A DNA stretch of 64,000 nt from Bdellovibrionales bacterium Ga0074139 (GCA_001464795.1 LNEB01000012.1:62001-126000); one strand, 5' to 3'; counted from the first letter of the stretch, positions 44,669-53,169 are shown. Translations and numbers: made by a program. The notes: generated by a model not told the origin, from the sequence alone.

Positions 44669-45571
44669 ATGAAAGTTTTTGTTACTGGCGCATCGGGCTT
44701 TATCGGTTCAGCAATTGTTAAAGAACTAATCAGTGCAGGACACGAAGTTGTAGGCTTAGCTCGCTCAGATTCATCAGCTAAATTGATAACATCGCTTGGT
44801 GCTAAAGCACTTACTGGGAGTCTTGAAGACTTAAATTCTTTACGACGAGGAGTTGCCCAATCGGACGGTGTGATTCACTCCGGATTTAATCATGACTTCA
44901 GTCGATACTTAGAAAACTGCGAAATAGATCGAAAAGCAATTGAAGTCATGGGAGAAGAGCTTGCCGGAACAAGACGGCCACTTGTCGTCACCTCAAGTAT
45001 TGCTGGACTTACTGGAAATGGAGTATTGAGCACGGAAGAACATAATGTTGATAATTCAAGAGACAAGTATCCCCGAATATCTGAATCAACAGCGCTCGAG
45101 CTTGTGAAACGAGAAGTAAATGCATCAGTTGTACGCCTTGCTCCAGCTGTTCACGGAGATTGCGATCAGGGCTTCAAAGCAGGTTTCGTTACTTTTCTTA
45201 TAGAATTGGCTCGACAAAAAGGTATTGCCGCTTACGTGAACGCGGGATTGAACTCCTGGCAAGGAGTGCATCGATTGGATGCAGCAAAGCTTTTCAGATT
45301 GGCTCTTGAAAAAGGTGTCGCTGGCACGAGGTACCATGGAGTTGAGAACAATGCAGTGTCAACAAAGAAGCTCGCTGAGATCATCGGAAAGAAATTAAGT
45401 GTAAAAGTTGTTTCACTTTCGCCTGAAGAGGCATTTAAACATTTCACTTGGCTTGCTGGTTTTGTAACTGTTGACCTTGCAGCATCGAATGAACTCACTC
45501 AAGAGCGGCTTGGGTGGATCCCAACACAGCTTGAACTTGTTGCTGACATAGAACAGGCAACACTTCAATAG
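44669..45571 (+). CDS. NAD(P)-dependent SDR-type epimerase/dehydratase
   Basis: 300 residues. The Rossmann motif TGASGFIGSAIV (residues 6-17), the segment VRLAPAVHGDCDQGF and the substrate-side C-terminal part mark the extended/atypical SDR family of NAD-dependent epimerases. The YxxxK pair is not visible; RDKYPRISESTALEL stands at this place, as in a known atypical subgroup. AAGGAGGG at 44657-44664 is a strong ribosome-binding site. It is divergent from the AraC regulator and followed by an exported SRPBCC protein. The substrate is unknown. Confidence 0.85.
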   Translation: MKVFVTGASGFIGSAIVKELISAGHEVVGLARSDSSAKLITSLGAKALTGSLEDLNSLRRGVAQSDGVIHSGFNHDFSRYLENCEIDRKAIEVMGEELAGTRRPLVVTSSIAGLTGNGVLSTEEHNVDNSRDKYPRISESTALELVKREVNASVVRLAPAVHGDCDQGFKAGFVTFLIELARQKGIAAYVNAGLNSWQGVHRLDAAKLFRLALEKGVAGTRYHGVENNAVSTKKLAEIIGKKLSVKVVSLSPEEAFKHFTWLAGFVTVDLAASNELTQERLGWIPTQLELVADIEQATLQ

Positions 45572-45692
45572 CAGAACAGGTATTAAAATAATATTATGCT
45601 TCACAATAATTTCAATTTGAGATTGAAGTTCACTTCAGAATCATACGAAATATAATAGTAAATTATTAACTTTGAATAAAGGAATACTTCGA

Positions 45693-46277
45693 ATGCTTTC
45701 AAAAATAGCTCTCACACTTGTTGCTTCCTACTTTTTATTTCCCGCTATTTCTTACTCCCAAACGACTCCAATGGATCTTAATCGCCGTGAATTGGGAATG
45801 GCGTGGCCAAAAGGTCTTGAACCAGCAAATGCAGATTTATTTAATCATAATCAAATGTTTATGGAGCAGAATTGTGAAGTCATCTACAGTTGGCTCTCGG
45901 TGCCTCAAGGCTGGCCGGAATGGCTAATATTTGTCCGTGATATCCAAGTTGATAAAAAGAAGCCCTTAATGTCAAAAGGGTCGCGTTTCAAGTTTACGAT
46001 CTTTGGATTTCCCATAGAGGCCGAAGTTTACATCGCAGAGCCTGGACGTCGCCTAGGTTACACCCTAACGCCCCCAGGACCACCTCCGCAATATACTCAG
46101 AGCTGGCTTCTCACGCCACAAGGTACAGGTTGCAAAGTGACTACCGAGGAAATCGGCATTGGTGAAATGGCTCGAAAATCAGGTAGCGATGGTTACAAAC
46201 TTGTTCATCTTGCTCACGATCTTTGGCTCGCCTCACTGAGATTCGTATCTCGCTCTGGCCCTCGTCCCACTAAATAG
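45693..46277 (+). CDS. Exported SRPBCC/START-like protein
   Basis: 194 residues from the ATG at 45693, with AAAGGA at 45678-45683 as ribosome-binding site; it yields a signal peptide (KIALTLVASYFLFPAISYS). The mature domain is about 170 residues with helix-grip features: SWLSVPQGWPEWLIFVRDIQ (about 68-87), GSRFKFTIFG and YTQSWLLTPQGTGCKVTTEE. These fit the polyketide-cyclase/START superfamily, which binds hydrophobic ligands. An exported member is unusual. It follows the SDR gene and may share its regulation. Confidence 0.75.
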   Translation: MLSKIALTLVASYFLFPAISYSQTTPMDLNRRELGMAWPKGLEPANADLFNHNQMFMEQNCEVIYSWLSVPQGWPEWLIFVRDIQVDKKKPLMSKGSRFKFTIFGFPIEAEVYIAEPGRRLGYTLTPPGPPPQYTQSWLLTPQGTGCKVTTEEIGIGEMARKSGSDGYKLVHLAHDLWLASLRFVSRSGPRPTK

Positions 46278-46740
46278 AATCGTAAATTGTTCTGATTAAG
46301 CGTCAATTACGGATGAATATTATTGATATAATTTAGAGTAACTTTTCAAAATTGAATGACTCGGTTTCTTGAAACGACCCCGAGTCCAAAACTTCAAATC
46401 TGCTGTATAATGGGTTTTATAATCAACAAGAAGTAATGATGATCAGAGCATAGGCCATTGCCAATACTCCAGTTCCTGATTTTATAGACACAGATTTTTG
46501 TCTAGGATTAGTTCCAGATGGTGTGATTACTTTAAGAAGAGGAAAAACCAAGTTTCGAGGATGATGCTTTAGTCAGAAAAGCCAGCAAATCGAGCCGGAA
46601 TACAAAGGTGCGCTAGCGGAAACTTGCTATATGGTTTAACAAAACTAACTGTATGATGGCTACGACAAGAACGACCCAATCTTTGCGCTTCGATTAGTAT
46701 CCTTTTTAGGGTTATCAACAGCCAAGGATAGTAGCAAATT
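46278..46740. other. AT-rich intergenic stretch without an intact gene
   Basis: 463 bases between convergent genes. Apart from the possible decayed reading frame at 46373-46564 I see nothing supported. No strong hairpin with T-run was found for either flanking gene. Confidence 0.5.
46373..46564 (+). pseudogene. Possible decayed reading frame with in-frame amber codon
   Basis: One frame reads NLLYNGFYNQQEVMMIRA, then TAG at 46451, then AIANTPVPDFIDTDFC and GLVPDGVITLRRGKTKFRG to a stop. The text on both sides of TAG looks coding-like, but open stretches of this size can arise by chance in AT-rich DNA. No family recognised. Confidence 0.25.
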
Positions 46741-47535
46741 TTATGAGCCTGCACCTGTACGAATTCGGTAAATATTATCAACGTTATCTTGGATAGATTT
46801 TCGCTTTTCCAATAGAATACTTCTTTCAGCTTCTGATAGTTGAGAGTTCAAAAGTTTTCCATCAATAATTTGTAGGGTCGTCTCGGCAACTGCCAATATT
46901 TGAGAAATTGCTTTATCCGGTTCTTCAAAAACATGATCTTTGATGTTGTTGAATTGGTTGTTTTCTTCCGGAGTTAATACGTCTGAATTAACTTGCTTAA
47001 AAGTTTTCAAGATATTCGCAAAACTTACTGAAAGAACACTTGCAATCACAAACCTAGAAATAACTGGGTAAGTCATAAAAGCTTGTTTCGCCAATTTAGC
47101 ACTTACTTGAGTTCCAACCAAACCGACCAATGCACTGGAAGCATCTGTTGAGAGATGTCCGATATCGACAATTTGCTTCATCAAATTTCCATAATTTAAA
47201 ACTCCATAACGATAGCCGTAGCAATCACTCATTGCCAGCCAAAAACCAACTGACCTCTGCAAGCGAGTTGTTGACGAGCTTAAGCCCTTGTTGTTCCAAA
47301 CTGATTGGGCAACAGCTGGATCTGCACTCAAAAATCGCAACCAATTTAATGCATTCGAAGTAAAATTGTTGAAACTAAAACCTAATCTCAAGGCTGATCG
47401 AATAGTTCCAGGACGACAGATCTCAAAAGTTTCAGCATAGATAAGTTGATCTGCACTGTTAAGCTCAACAGACTTTATGTCTCCAGCAAAGGAAGTCTGA
47501 CTTAAAATCAAAAGGCTAAGCAAAACTGTTTTCAT
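46741..47535 (-). CDS. Exported protein of unknown function, partner of the upstream gene
   Basis: 264 residues. The signal peptide is MKTVLLSLLILSQTSFA. The rest is mostly helical, with two Cys (EICRPG, SDCYGYRYG) and one hydrophobic segment near 160-180 (ISRFVIASVLSVSFANIL). The C-terminal third is a probable coiled coil (LLNSQLSEAERSILLEKRKS). I do not recognise it. It follows the 47538 gene by two bases, so the two exported proteins form one operon. Confidence 0.7.
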   Translation of the reverse strand: MKTVLLSLLILSQTSFAGDIKSVELNSADQLIYAETFEICRPGTIRSALRLGFSFNNFTSNALNWLRFLSADPAVAQSVWNNKGLSSSTTRLQRSVGFWLAMSDCYGYRYGVLNYGNLMKQIVDIGHLSTDASSALVGLVGTQVSAKLAKQAFMTYPVISRFVIASVLSVSFANILKTFKQVNSDVLTPEENNQFNNIKDHVFEEPDKAISQILAVAETTLQIIDGKLLNSQLSEAERSILLEKRKSIQDNVDNIYRIRTGAGS

Positions 47536-47537
47536 TT

Positions 47538-48347
47538 TTATTTTAAGCTTTCAAGAAGCTTCTTAGTTGCCTCAAGCTCAGCTTTCTTGAACCTTAATGC
47601 TTCGTTAAGTTTAGCAAGTGTTTTATCATTAACCCTGATCGAATATCCGGTAGCTCCACCAGCAAAAAGCACAGTTCCGCCGACAGCAAGTCCACCCAGT
47701 GCCACCAAAGCGACAGCACCGCCTGATTCAATATCACCTGGAATGCCCATTCCGAGAGTCTTTTTAATAATCATAAGGCCAACAAGAGACACAAGAATAG
47801 CGACACCTGCTTTCTTTAACTTATTGTTTGGTTGGTCTTTTACATTAGCTGCTGCAATTTGTGATTCAAGTGCGGCTATTTCGATAAGAAGAGCGTTAAC
47901 TGTTGCCTCAGTAGGAATTGATTCAATAATGCCACGAGCGGCAACTAATTCATTAATTTTCGATTGAATGAGCACTTCAATTTTTTCAATTTGTTCTTCG
48001 GTCGCTTGAATTTTATAGTAATTGTATCCGGCAACGCCTCCAAACAAAGCTGTTGTATACAGTGCCTCGCCAGCGTCATAAATAATCCACCCAAAGCTAG
48101 ACTTCGCAACAATTCCAGCAGTAATGATCCCAGCGACAGCTGCTGCAGATGCAGTGATATAAAAAGTATATTTGTGAAATTTGCCTTCAGATCGCAGAAT
48201 GGCCAATTCCTTTTTAATTTTTTCGAGTTCATCTGTTATCCTAACGATATCGACAATTTCTGGACTTGAGGAGGTATGTGAACTGTTCGTTGCAAAGCTT
48301 TGCAGCGAAATAGTCATAGAAAGTAATATAGCAATCATTTGTTTCAT
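47538..48347 (-). CDS. Exported or membrane protein with coiled coils and Gly-rich hydrophobic segments
   Basis: 269 residues from the ATG at 48347 with AGGAAA at 48353-48358. The signal peptide is MKQMIAILLSMTISLQSFA. Coiled coil near 37-56, hydrophobic segment about 61-84 (YITASAAAVAGIITAGIVA), second coiled region about 117-180, and two hydrophobic Ala/Gly-rich segments about 190-235 (VAILVSLVGLMIIKKTLGMG; VALVALGGLAVGGTVLFAGG). The C-terminus is a coiled coil again. Alternating coils and Gly/Ala-rich hairpin-like segments resemble pore-forming or membrane-remodelling proteins in outline only. No family recognised. Confidence 0.7.
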   Translation of the reverse strand: MKQMIAILLSMTISLQSFATNSSHTSSSPEIVDIVRITDELEKIKKELAILRSEGKFHKYTFYITASAAAVAGIITAGIVAKSSFGWIIYDAGEALYTTALFGGVAGYNYYKIQATEEQIEKIEVLIQSKINELVAARGIIESIPTEATVNALLIEIAALESQIAAANVKDQPNNKLKKAGVAILVSLVGLMIIKKTLGMGIPGDIESGGAVALVALGGLAVGGTVLFAGGATGYSIRVNDKTLAKLNEALRFKKAELEATKKLLESLK

Positions 48348-48407
48348 AAATTTTCCTAAAATAAAGTTAAGCTCTAGAAGCTGAGGGATTAATTTCCCTT
48401 CTTCCAA

Positions 48408-48928
48408 TACTATAGATCCGAAAATATTAGTAAGCGAAAGTCACGCCACTCATCTTTGTTAGTTTTATTCGCTATTGAGGCAAGTCGGCTGTCAAAGAAG
48501 TATACAAAGTGCCTAAAATAATTGAAGTCCCAATGTTAGCTACCCACAAAAAACAACTAAGAGCCCCTAACGAACTCGAATGAATTAAAATGAACTTAGA
48601 ATAGTCTATTCATTATAGGACGCAGAAAAAGACAGCAGAAATCAAGATGAATGTGAGGCAAAAAAGAGGTACAAACTAAAAAATTTAAATCAACAGAAGA
48701 AACTTTAAAAGACAATAGTCGCTCTTTAATACCCCTCTGAAACCAATGGTCCACTTGAGGAGTTGCCGCAAGCCCAAGCATCTATGGTACCACTTTGGTC
48801 AATCACGCAGCATCTTGCACTTGTATAGTTGATTTGTTGCTGTGGTAGTTCGGTTATGTAATGTCTTAATAAATGCCTATAAGACTATTTTCCTATATCA
48901 ACAAAGACAAGAAATGTTCGAAACTCAA
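48408..48928. other. AT-rich intergenic stretch, no intact gene
   Basis: 521 bases. It contains the possible fragment at 48726-48884 and, on the same strand, two overlapping start-less open stretches (about 48420-48640), neither convincing. No promoter, terminator or RNA gene that I can support. Confidence 0.45.
48726..48884 (-). pseudogene. Possible C-terminal fragment of a Cys-rich protein
   Basis: A 52-codon frame without start codon that reads ITELPQQQINYTSARCCVID, then QSGTIDAWACGNSSSG and ends LVSEGY. The Cys/Ser/Gly text resembles the end of an exported protein. It is bounded upstream by TAG. Chance is possible at this length. Confidence 0.25.
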
Positions 48929-49540
48929 TTATAGCGCTAATCCGACTTGCTTCAAACCCAAAAATATATCCAGATTCTTACCCTCATAACAACCCTGTAG
49001 TGTCATCGGCAGCTGACCAGCTGCTTTAATTATTTTTTGAGGATCCTTAATTGTAACTCGATTGGGAAGTAACCATTTTTTTAGATGAGCGACAATTTTT
49101 TCTGGCTCACACATTTTTTCAACGTTCGGCTTTTCAAAAACAAGATCAAAACATTTCTGATTGGGCCCCTCCCCTACAGTGTAGGCATCCGTCACAATAT
49201 AGTATTCTAAGTAACCGTCAGATAAAGGCTCGTAGTAATAAAAAGCATAAAATTCAAAGGGCCTTCCCCACTTCGGAATTTTTATGTCCTTAAGCGGTTT
49301 CACATCAGCTTTGTGCTCAAGATTATGCTCATAGGTGATAGAGGCTAGCGCACACTCGGTCCAACCCTCAATTTCGAAAAAGTCCACGACAGGATTTCCA
49401 GTGGCTAGTCCTTTCTGGCTTTCTGATGGCCGTGGAGGATCGAAATAATAGGGCTCTTTTGCGGTTTTCTTTAACTCTGGAGTCACGACACAGCCTAAGA
49501 ACATTTGAGATAATAAAATGAGTAAGAATGTCTTTTTCAT
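48929..49540 (-). CDS. Probable lipoprotein of unknown function
   Basis: 203 residues. The signal KKTFLLILLSQMFLGC ends in a lipobox-like FLGC with Cys at 17. The mature protein has several Cys and aromatic residues (WTECALASITYEHNL, FEFYAFYYYEP). No domain is recognised. It stands alone on the - strand, with 148 bases to the next gene upstream, which has its own terminator. Confidence 0.7.
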   Translation of the reverse strand: MKKTFLLILLSQMFLGCVVTPELKKTAKEPYYFDPPRPSESQKGLATGNPVVDFFEIEGWTECALASITYEHNLEHKADVKPLKDIKIPKWGRPFEFYAFYYYEPLSDGYLEYYIVTDAYTVGEGPNQKCFDLVFEKPNVEKMCEPEKIVAHLKKWLLPNRVTIKDPQKIIKAAGQLPMTLQGCYEGKNLDIFLGLKQVGLAL

Positions 49541-49631
49541 TGCCTTACGGTAGTAGAGGGAAATTCTGTAATCAATCAGTTTGTGTTGAGTGAGGCTTTA
49601 TTGCAAAATTGTGCGAGTTTAACCTGAGAAA

Positions 49632-49665
49632 AATAAAAAAAGCTCAAGTAAAACTCTTGAGCTTT
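49632..49665 (-). terminator. Terminator of the 49689 gene
   Basis: AAAGCTCAAG and CTTGAGCTTT form a ten-base-pair stem with a seven-base loop. On the - strand it is followed by TTTTTATTTTTC. It lies 24 bases after the stop. Confidence 0.85.
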
Positions 49666-49688
49666 TTGAAGATTACAAATTGATATAA

Positions 49689-50123
49689 TTATTTTTTAAT
49701 ACAATTCGGCAAGCTCTGAATTTTAGCAATTTGTTCTGGAGTAGCATTTGTTAGCTTCAATTCCATACCATCGACTTGAATAGATAGAACTTTCGAATTT
49801 TTTGTATAAGTTCCCTCATAAGTAAAACTCTCACTTGCCTCATAAATTGTTTCTAGTCCATTGCAACTCCAAACGGTTTCAGGATAGGCACTAGCAGAAG
49901 CTATAATTTTATTTCCCTGAACTTGAATGGGAGTCACTTCCACAAGCTTAGCCCCATCATGCACAGTTAATACAGTCAAAGAGGTATCAGTAAAAATATG
50001 TAATTGTTCGGGGCTGTAATGTCCGTCTGGAGACGTTTCGTAAGCAGAATAGTAAGTTCCCGATGGACTCGCTAGCAGATTAACAGTCGTTAAAATAGAT
50101 AAAATAAAAATAAGATTTTTCAT
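49689..50123 (-). CDS. Small exported beta-rich protein of unknown function
   Basis: 144 residues. The signal peptide is MKNLIFILSILTTVNLLA. The mature part (about 126 residues) is beta-rich, with YYSAYETSPDGHYSPEQLHI at its start and two Cys (VWSCNGLE, LPNCIKK) that may pair. The last 15 residues (TPEQIAKIQSLPNCIKK) form a helix. It is a single gene with its own terminator. Confidence 0.7.
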   Translation of the reverse strand: MKNLIFILSILTTVNLLASPSGTYYSAYETSPDGHYSPEQLHIFTDTSLTVLTVHDGAKLVEVTPIQVQGNKIIASASAYPETVWSCNGLETIYEASESFTYEGTYTKNSKVLSIQVDGMELKLTNATPEQIAKIQSLPNCIKK

Positions 50124-50173
50124 ATAGCTCCTAAAAAGTTTTTTTGTGACACTACACTAGTCGATTTTGTTTA

Positions 50174-50205
50174 AACAGCCCTATTGTAAATATGGTAGGG
50201 CTGTT
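50174..50205. repeat. Inverted repeat between divergent genes
   Basis: AACAGCCCTA and TAGGGCTGTT, ten-base perfect arms around a twelve-base loop, lie between the 50123 gene (-) and the GNAT gene (+). No T-run suits it as a terminator for either, so an operator or mRNA-leader role is more likely. Confidence 0.5.
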
Positions 50206-50281
50206 AAGTTTTTAAGCACCTTTGAAGCATTGGGTTGATGACTGCTGAATATAAACAGTTTAAATTTTTTGGATGGATTTG

Positions 50282-50767
50282 ATGATTATAAGGCAAGCTA
50301 ATGAAGATGATGTTATGGAAATTCGCACAGCACATCGAAGGTCGATTTTAGCTTTGGCAGCAAAGGACTATCCACCGGAAGTGATTGCAGAGTGGGGATC
50401 TGATCAAAGCCCCGAGGCAATTGATCGCCACAAAGAATCCATTCGCTCAAACAACGAAATAGTTTGGGTCGCTGAGTTTTCAGGAAAAATCGAAGGATTT
50501 TCGGCGCTTGTTCCGAGCTTCAATGAACTTCGTGCAGTTTACGTGACCGACACTGTCACTCGAAAGGGCGTTGGAACTGCACTCCTTAAAGTTTTAGAAA
50601 TTAAAGCCTTGGAACTCGGACTGAAGAAACTTAAGATGCACAGTTCGATAACAGCAAAGCGGTTCTACGAGAACCATGGATATCGAAACCTTGGCAAAGG
50701 ACTTCATGTGATGAGGTCAGGACGCACTATGGATTGTTTTCTGATGGAAAAGATTCTGGCCACTTAA
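50282..50767 (+). CDS. GNAT acetyltransferase
   Basis: 161 residues from the ATG at 50282, preceded by GGATGGA; an in-frame ATG at 50273 would add three residues. GNAT features are RQANEDDVMEIRTAHRRSI at the start, ELRAVYVTDTVTRKGVGTAL (about 80-99, the acetyl-CoA loop) and FYENHGYRNLGKGLHV (about 127-142). The family acts on small amines or proteins; the substrate is unknown. It is followed by a degraded gene. Confidence 0.85.
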   Translation: MIIRQANEDDVMEIRTAHRRSILALAAKDYPPEVIAEWGSDQSPEAIDRHKESIRSNNEIVWVAEFSGKIEGFSALVPSFNELRAVYVTDTVTRKGVGTALLKVLEIKALELGLKKLKMHSSITAKRFYENHGYRNLGKGLHVMRSGRTMDCFLMEKILAT

Positions 50768-50789
50768 TACTCGAAAAATCAGAGAGCGG

Positions 50790-51061
50790 ATGGCATTTAC
50801 CTACCATTTAGTTCCAAAAAATATAATGACCATCCTAAGTGAAAAGAACTTCAAAAACGCATTTTCAAGAAAATAAATTGTCTGCAAGAAGATGCCATTT
50901 ATTTTAACCCGATACATCCCCATCTTATGTTTGCTGGTTTAAAATCAGTGTTCCCTGATCTTAATGACTCTTCTTTGCTTTTTTTAGGTTCCCATCGAAA
51001 GATTAAAAGGCCTCCATGCCGTCTATTTTTATTTGAACTTAGGCTTTATGACTTGATCTAA
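50790..51061 (+). pseudogene. Frameshifted gene with YHLVPK start
   Basis: An ATG frame (50790-50876) reads MAFTYHLVPKNIMTILSEKN and stops after 28 codons. The -1 frame continues (50843-51061) as KKINCLQEDAIYFNPIHPHL, AGLKSVFPDL and so on to a stop at 51061. Joined, they give about 90 residues. The opening and the INCL...HP pattern recall a group of bacterial proteins beginning YHLVPK, but I cannot name it. A single indel explains the break. The gene lies between the GNAT gene and the convergent DUF4423-type regulator. Confidence 0.4.
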
Positions 51062-51066
51062 AAGTC

Positions 51067-51876
51067 TTATTTTCCGATTTTGAAAAAATCCAAATTGAAA
51101 CAAACAACTTGTTCTGCTGGCGATGCACTTACATTTTTTGCGTATTCAGAAATCCAATTAAGAATTTTTTCTTTAAAAATGGGGATATCACTTTTTGCAA
51201 TTGATGAAACACTTGTGTACATCACTTCTTCATCATCTATCTGATCAGATTGCTCGATCGCTTTAAGTCTCCAATTCGCGTAATGTCTTTGTAAAAAACT
51301 TGATCCTTTTGGAATGTGCAGGCGTTTCAAGCCGGTAAAAAAGCGACTCTCTCGTTGCTCAACCAGTCCCATCTCTACAAGTTTTTCAAGAATTTCACGC
51401 ACAACGGGCAAATCTAACTTAAATCTTTGGGCCATTTCATCAGCACTCACTCCAGTGCTCACACCAGTAAACACCAACATCGCAGTCGGCTTCCAAGAAG
51501 ACACCAAATAAGATTTGTCAGAATCCGATACTTCACGATCCACTTCGACACGATTTTGTATCAAACCCGCTTGCCGCTGCAGATCTTTAATTTCTTTTTT
51601 ATAGTAGTTTTTCAGATCTTCGTTTCCAGCTCGTTCCATATACAACAACGTCATAAAATACCGGGTTTCTAGTGGATTCAAAGCACAGTACCTACAAAGT
51701 GCAAAGCCATGCTCCACACTAAAATCCCGACTTTTAGAAAGAACCTGACTTATGAGAGTTGAGTTGACGGTTAAGTTCGCGGCAAGCTTTGAGAGCTCAC
51801 CGTAGCCGTTATTAGGACGCTGAGATATCCACTCCCTTAACCAAGTTCGATAATCTAAATAGCTAAAAATATTCAA
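51067..51876 (-). CDS. TIGR02147/DUF4423 family regulator
   Basis: 269 residues. The N-terminus IFSYLDYRTWLREWISQRP matches the F-x-Y-x-D-Y-R opening of the TIGR02147/DUF4423 family, with a xenobiotic-response-type HTH near 25-55 (LAANLTVNSTLISQVLSKSRD) and the winged-helix part SADEMAQRFKLDLPVVREIL (about 147-166). The family is greatly expanded in Bdellovibrio and Fibrobacter relatives, and its members are thought to regulate transcription. It is divergent from an exported protein gene, so it may control it. Confidence 0.85.
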   Translation of the reverse strand: MNIFSYLDYRTWLREWISQRPNNGYGELSKLAANLTVNSTLISQVLSKSRDFSVEHGFALCRYCALNPLETRYFMTLLYMERAGNEDLKNYYKKEIKDLQRQAGLIQNRVEVDREVSDSDKSYLVSSWKPTAMLVFTGVSTGVSADEMAQRFKLDLPVVREILEKLVEMGLVEQRESRFFTGLKRLHIPKGSSFLQRHYANWRLKAIEQSDQIDDEEVMYTSVSSIAKSDIPIFKEKILNWISEYAKNVSASPAEQVVCFNLDFFKIGK

Positions 51877-52034
51877 GAATTTTAACCCTCTTCAAAGTTT
51901 TTACAGATTTGTAAGATATTATACTTATATTTTATATTAAAAACCTAGAAGAATACGACTGCATGCATCATATTGAGACAAGAAGCCGGCTCAAACATTG
52001 TAACAAATAACTTTAATAAACGGAGACAAATTTT

Positions 52035-52955
52035 ATGGAACTCATTAACAAGCTACTGATCCTCACGACAACATTAATCGCACACGTGTCAATCGCGCAG
52101 ACAACTGTCACTTCAAAAAGGGCATTGGATTTTTCTAAAATGAATCGATTCAATGTTGAAAAAAGTGATTTGAGTCATTCCAAAACAAATGGACACCAAA
52201 CTTCGACGTCCCTTTCACCAAAAGAGCTAGCGGGAAAACTGTCGCTCGATAGCCTGCAGAATAATAAGCTGATCGCAGGCCCTGATGTTACGGGTGGTGG
52301 CGACCTACTGGTCATGAATTTTAAAATCGCAGGCAATAAAATTTGTAAGCAATTACAAACCTCTGAAGACAGAGTCCAATGGAAATTTAGCGTTGATGCC
52401 TTTTGTGAAGCCACCGAAAATGTTCGGCTGCAGGTTGAAGATAGAACCTTCTTAACTGACGGCACGGAAGTGGATGCAATTAATTCTCCTACGCGCAGAT
52501 ACATTAAACTGAGCTTTGAGAGAAATAAACACAAGAGCTTACAACAAATTATGATGTTAGCTGCACATGAGTACATTTCTGTCATCGGAGTTGATGATAA
52601 AGACTACTCGAAGTCACAACCGATTGCAGATGAGTTAAGCCAAGCCATCGGTGGCCAAGTTCATGCAAGCTCGATCACAAACGCTGGCAATGCTTTGCTG
52701 ATCGAAAACCCTAAGGTTTTCACGACTGACGGTTTAGCACTTCCTATATTTGGACTGACCGAACCCCAAAACTCAGTCCTCATTGGTACTTCTGTTTGTA
52801 AGTACTTAGGATATCAATCAGGTCGAGTCAGCGACGCTGAGCTTTCACAAGGAAAAGTAGTCACCTTTAATATTTATCAACCAGGTGAAGTTTCAGGAAT
52901 TCAAAAAGCTCAGTCACAACTTTGGACCATCACACAACTAACTTGTGTTAAATAA
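52035..52955 (+). CDS. Exported protein of unknown function
   Basis: 306 residues with GGAGA before the ATG. The signal peptide is MELINKLLILTTTLIAHVSIA. The mature part begins with a Ser/Lys/Thr-rich region, then a domain with GGGDLLVMNFKIAGNKICKQL (about 87-107) and MLAAHEYISVIGVDDKDYSK (about 174-193), whose HEY...D..YS pattern is seen in other exported proteins of related bacteria according to my recollection. The pair of Cys near the C-terminus (VCKYLGYQSG, LTCVK) may form a disulfide. It ends with a strong terminator and is divergent from the DUF4423-type gene. Confidence 0.7.
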   Translation: MELINKLLILTTTLIAHVSIAQTTVTSKRALDFSKMNRFNVEKSDLSHSKTNGHQTSTSLSPKELAGKLSLDSLQNNKLIAGPDVTGGGDLLVMNFKIAGNKICKQLQTSEDRVQWKFSVDAFCEATENVRLQVEDRTFLTDGTEVDAINSPTRRYIKLSFERNKHKSLQQIMMLAAHEYISVIGVDDKDYSKSQPIADELSQAIGGQVHASSITNAGNALLIENPKVFTTDGLALPIFGLTEPQNSVLIGTSVCKYLGYQSGRVSDAELSQGKVVTFNIYQPGEVSGIQKAQSQLWTITQLTCVK

Positions 52956-52980
52956 TATTCTATATACAGCAATCATTTGT

Positions 52981-53010
52981 GGCTAGGGTCTTTACCCTGG
53001 CCTTTTTATT
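52981..53010 (+). terminator. Terminator after the exported 52035 gene
   Basis: GGCTAGGGT-CTTT-ACCCTGGCC forms a nine-pair stem (one G-T wobble) followed by TTTTTATTT. It lies 25 bases after the stop. Confidence 0.9.
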
Positions 53011-53169
53011 TAATCAGAACCATATCATTTGTAAACAAGTCTTGTTTAATCTCTAAGTGTCGAATGAATAGGTGTCACTGGATGCCAAATCACGTCACTA
53101 TAACGCCATGTCAGGCTGCTACTCAACTCTATTTCAGAAGGATGGCATAGCGGATGCAACAATCCTAGT

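Noticed and set aside
47587-47967. 126-codon open frame antisense to the coiled-coil protein
   Set aside because: Reflects the Ala/Gly-rich codons on the opposite strand.
50860-50870. C-AAA-AAC as a programmed -1 slippery site
   Set aside because: The first base breaks the X-XXY-YYZ rule and no downstream structure is evident; a simple indel is more likely.
52175-52585. 136-codon open frame antisense to the exported protein
   Set aside because: Shadow of the signal-peptide-bearing gene on the other strand.
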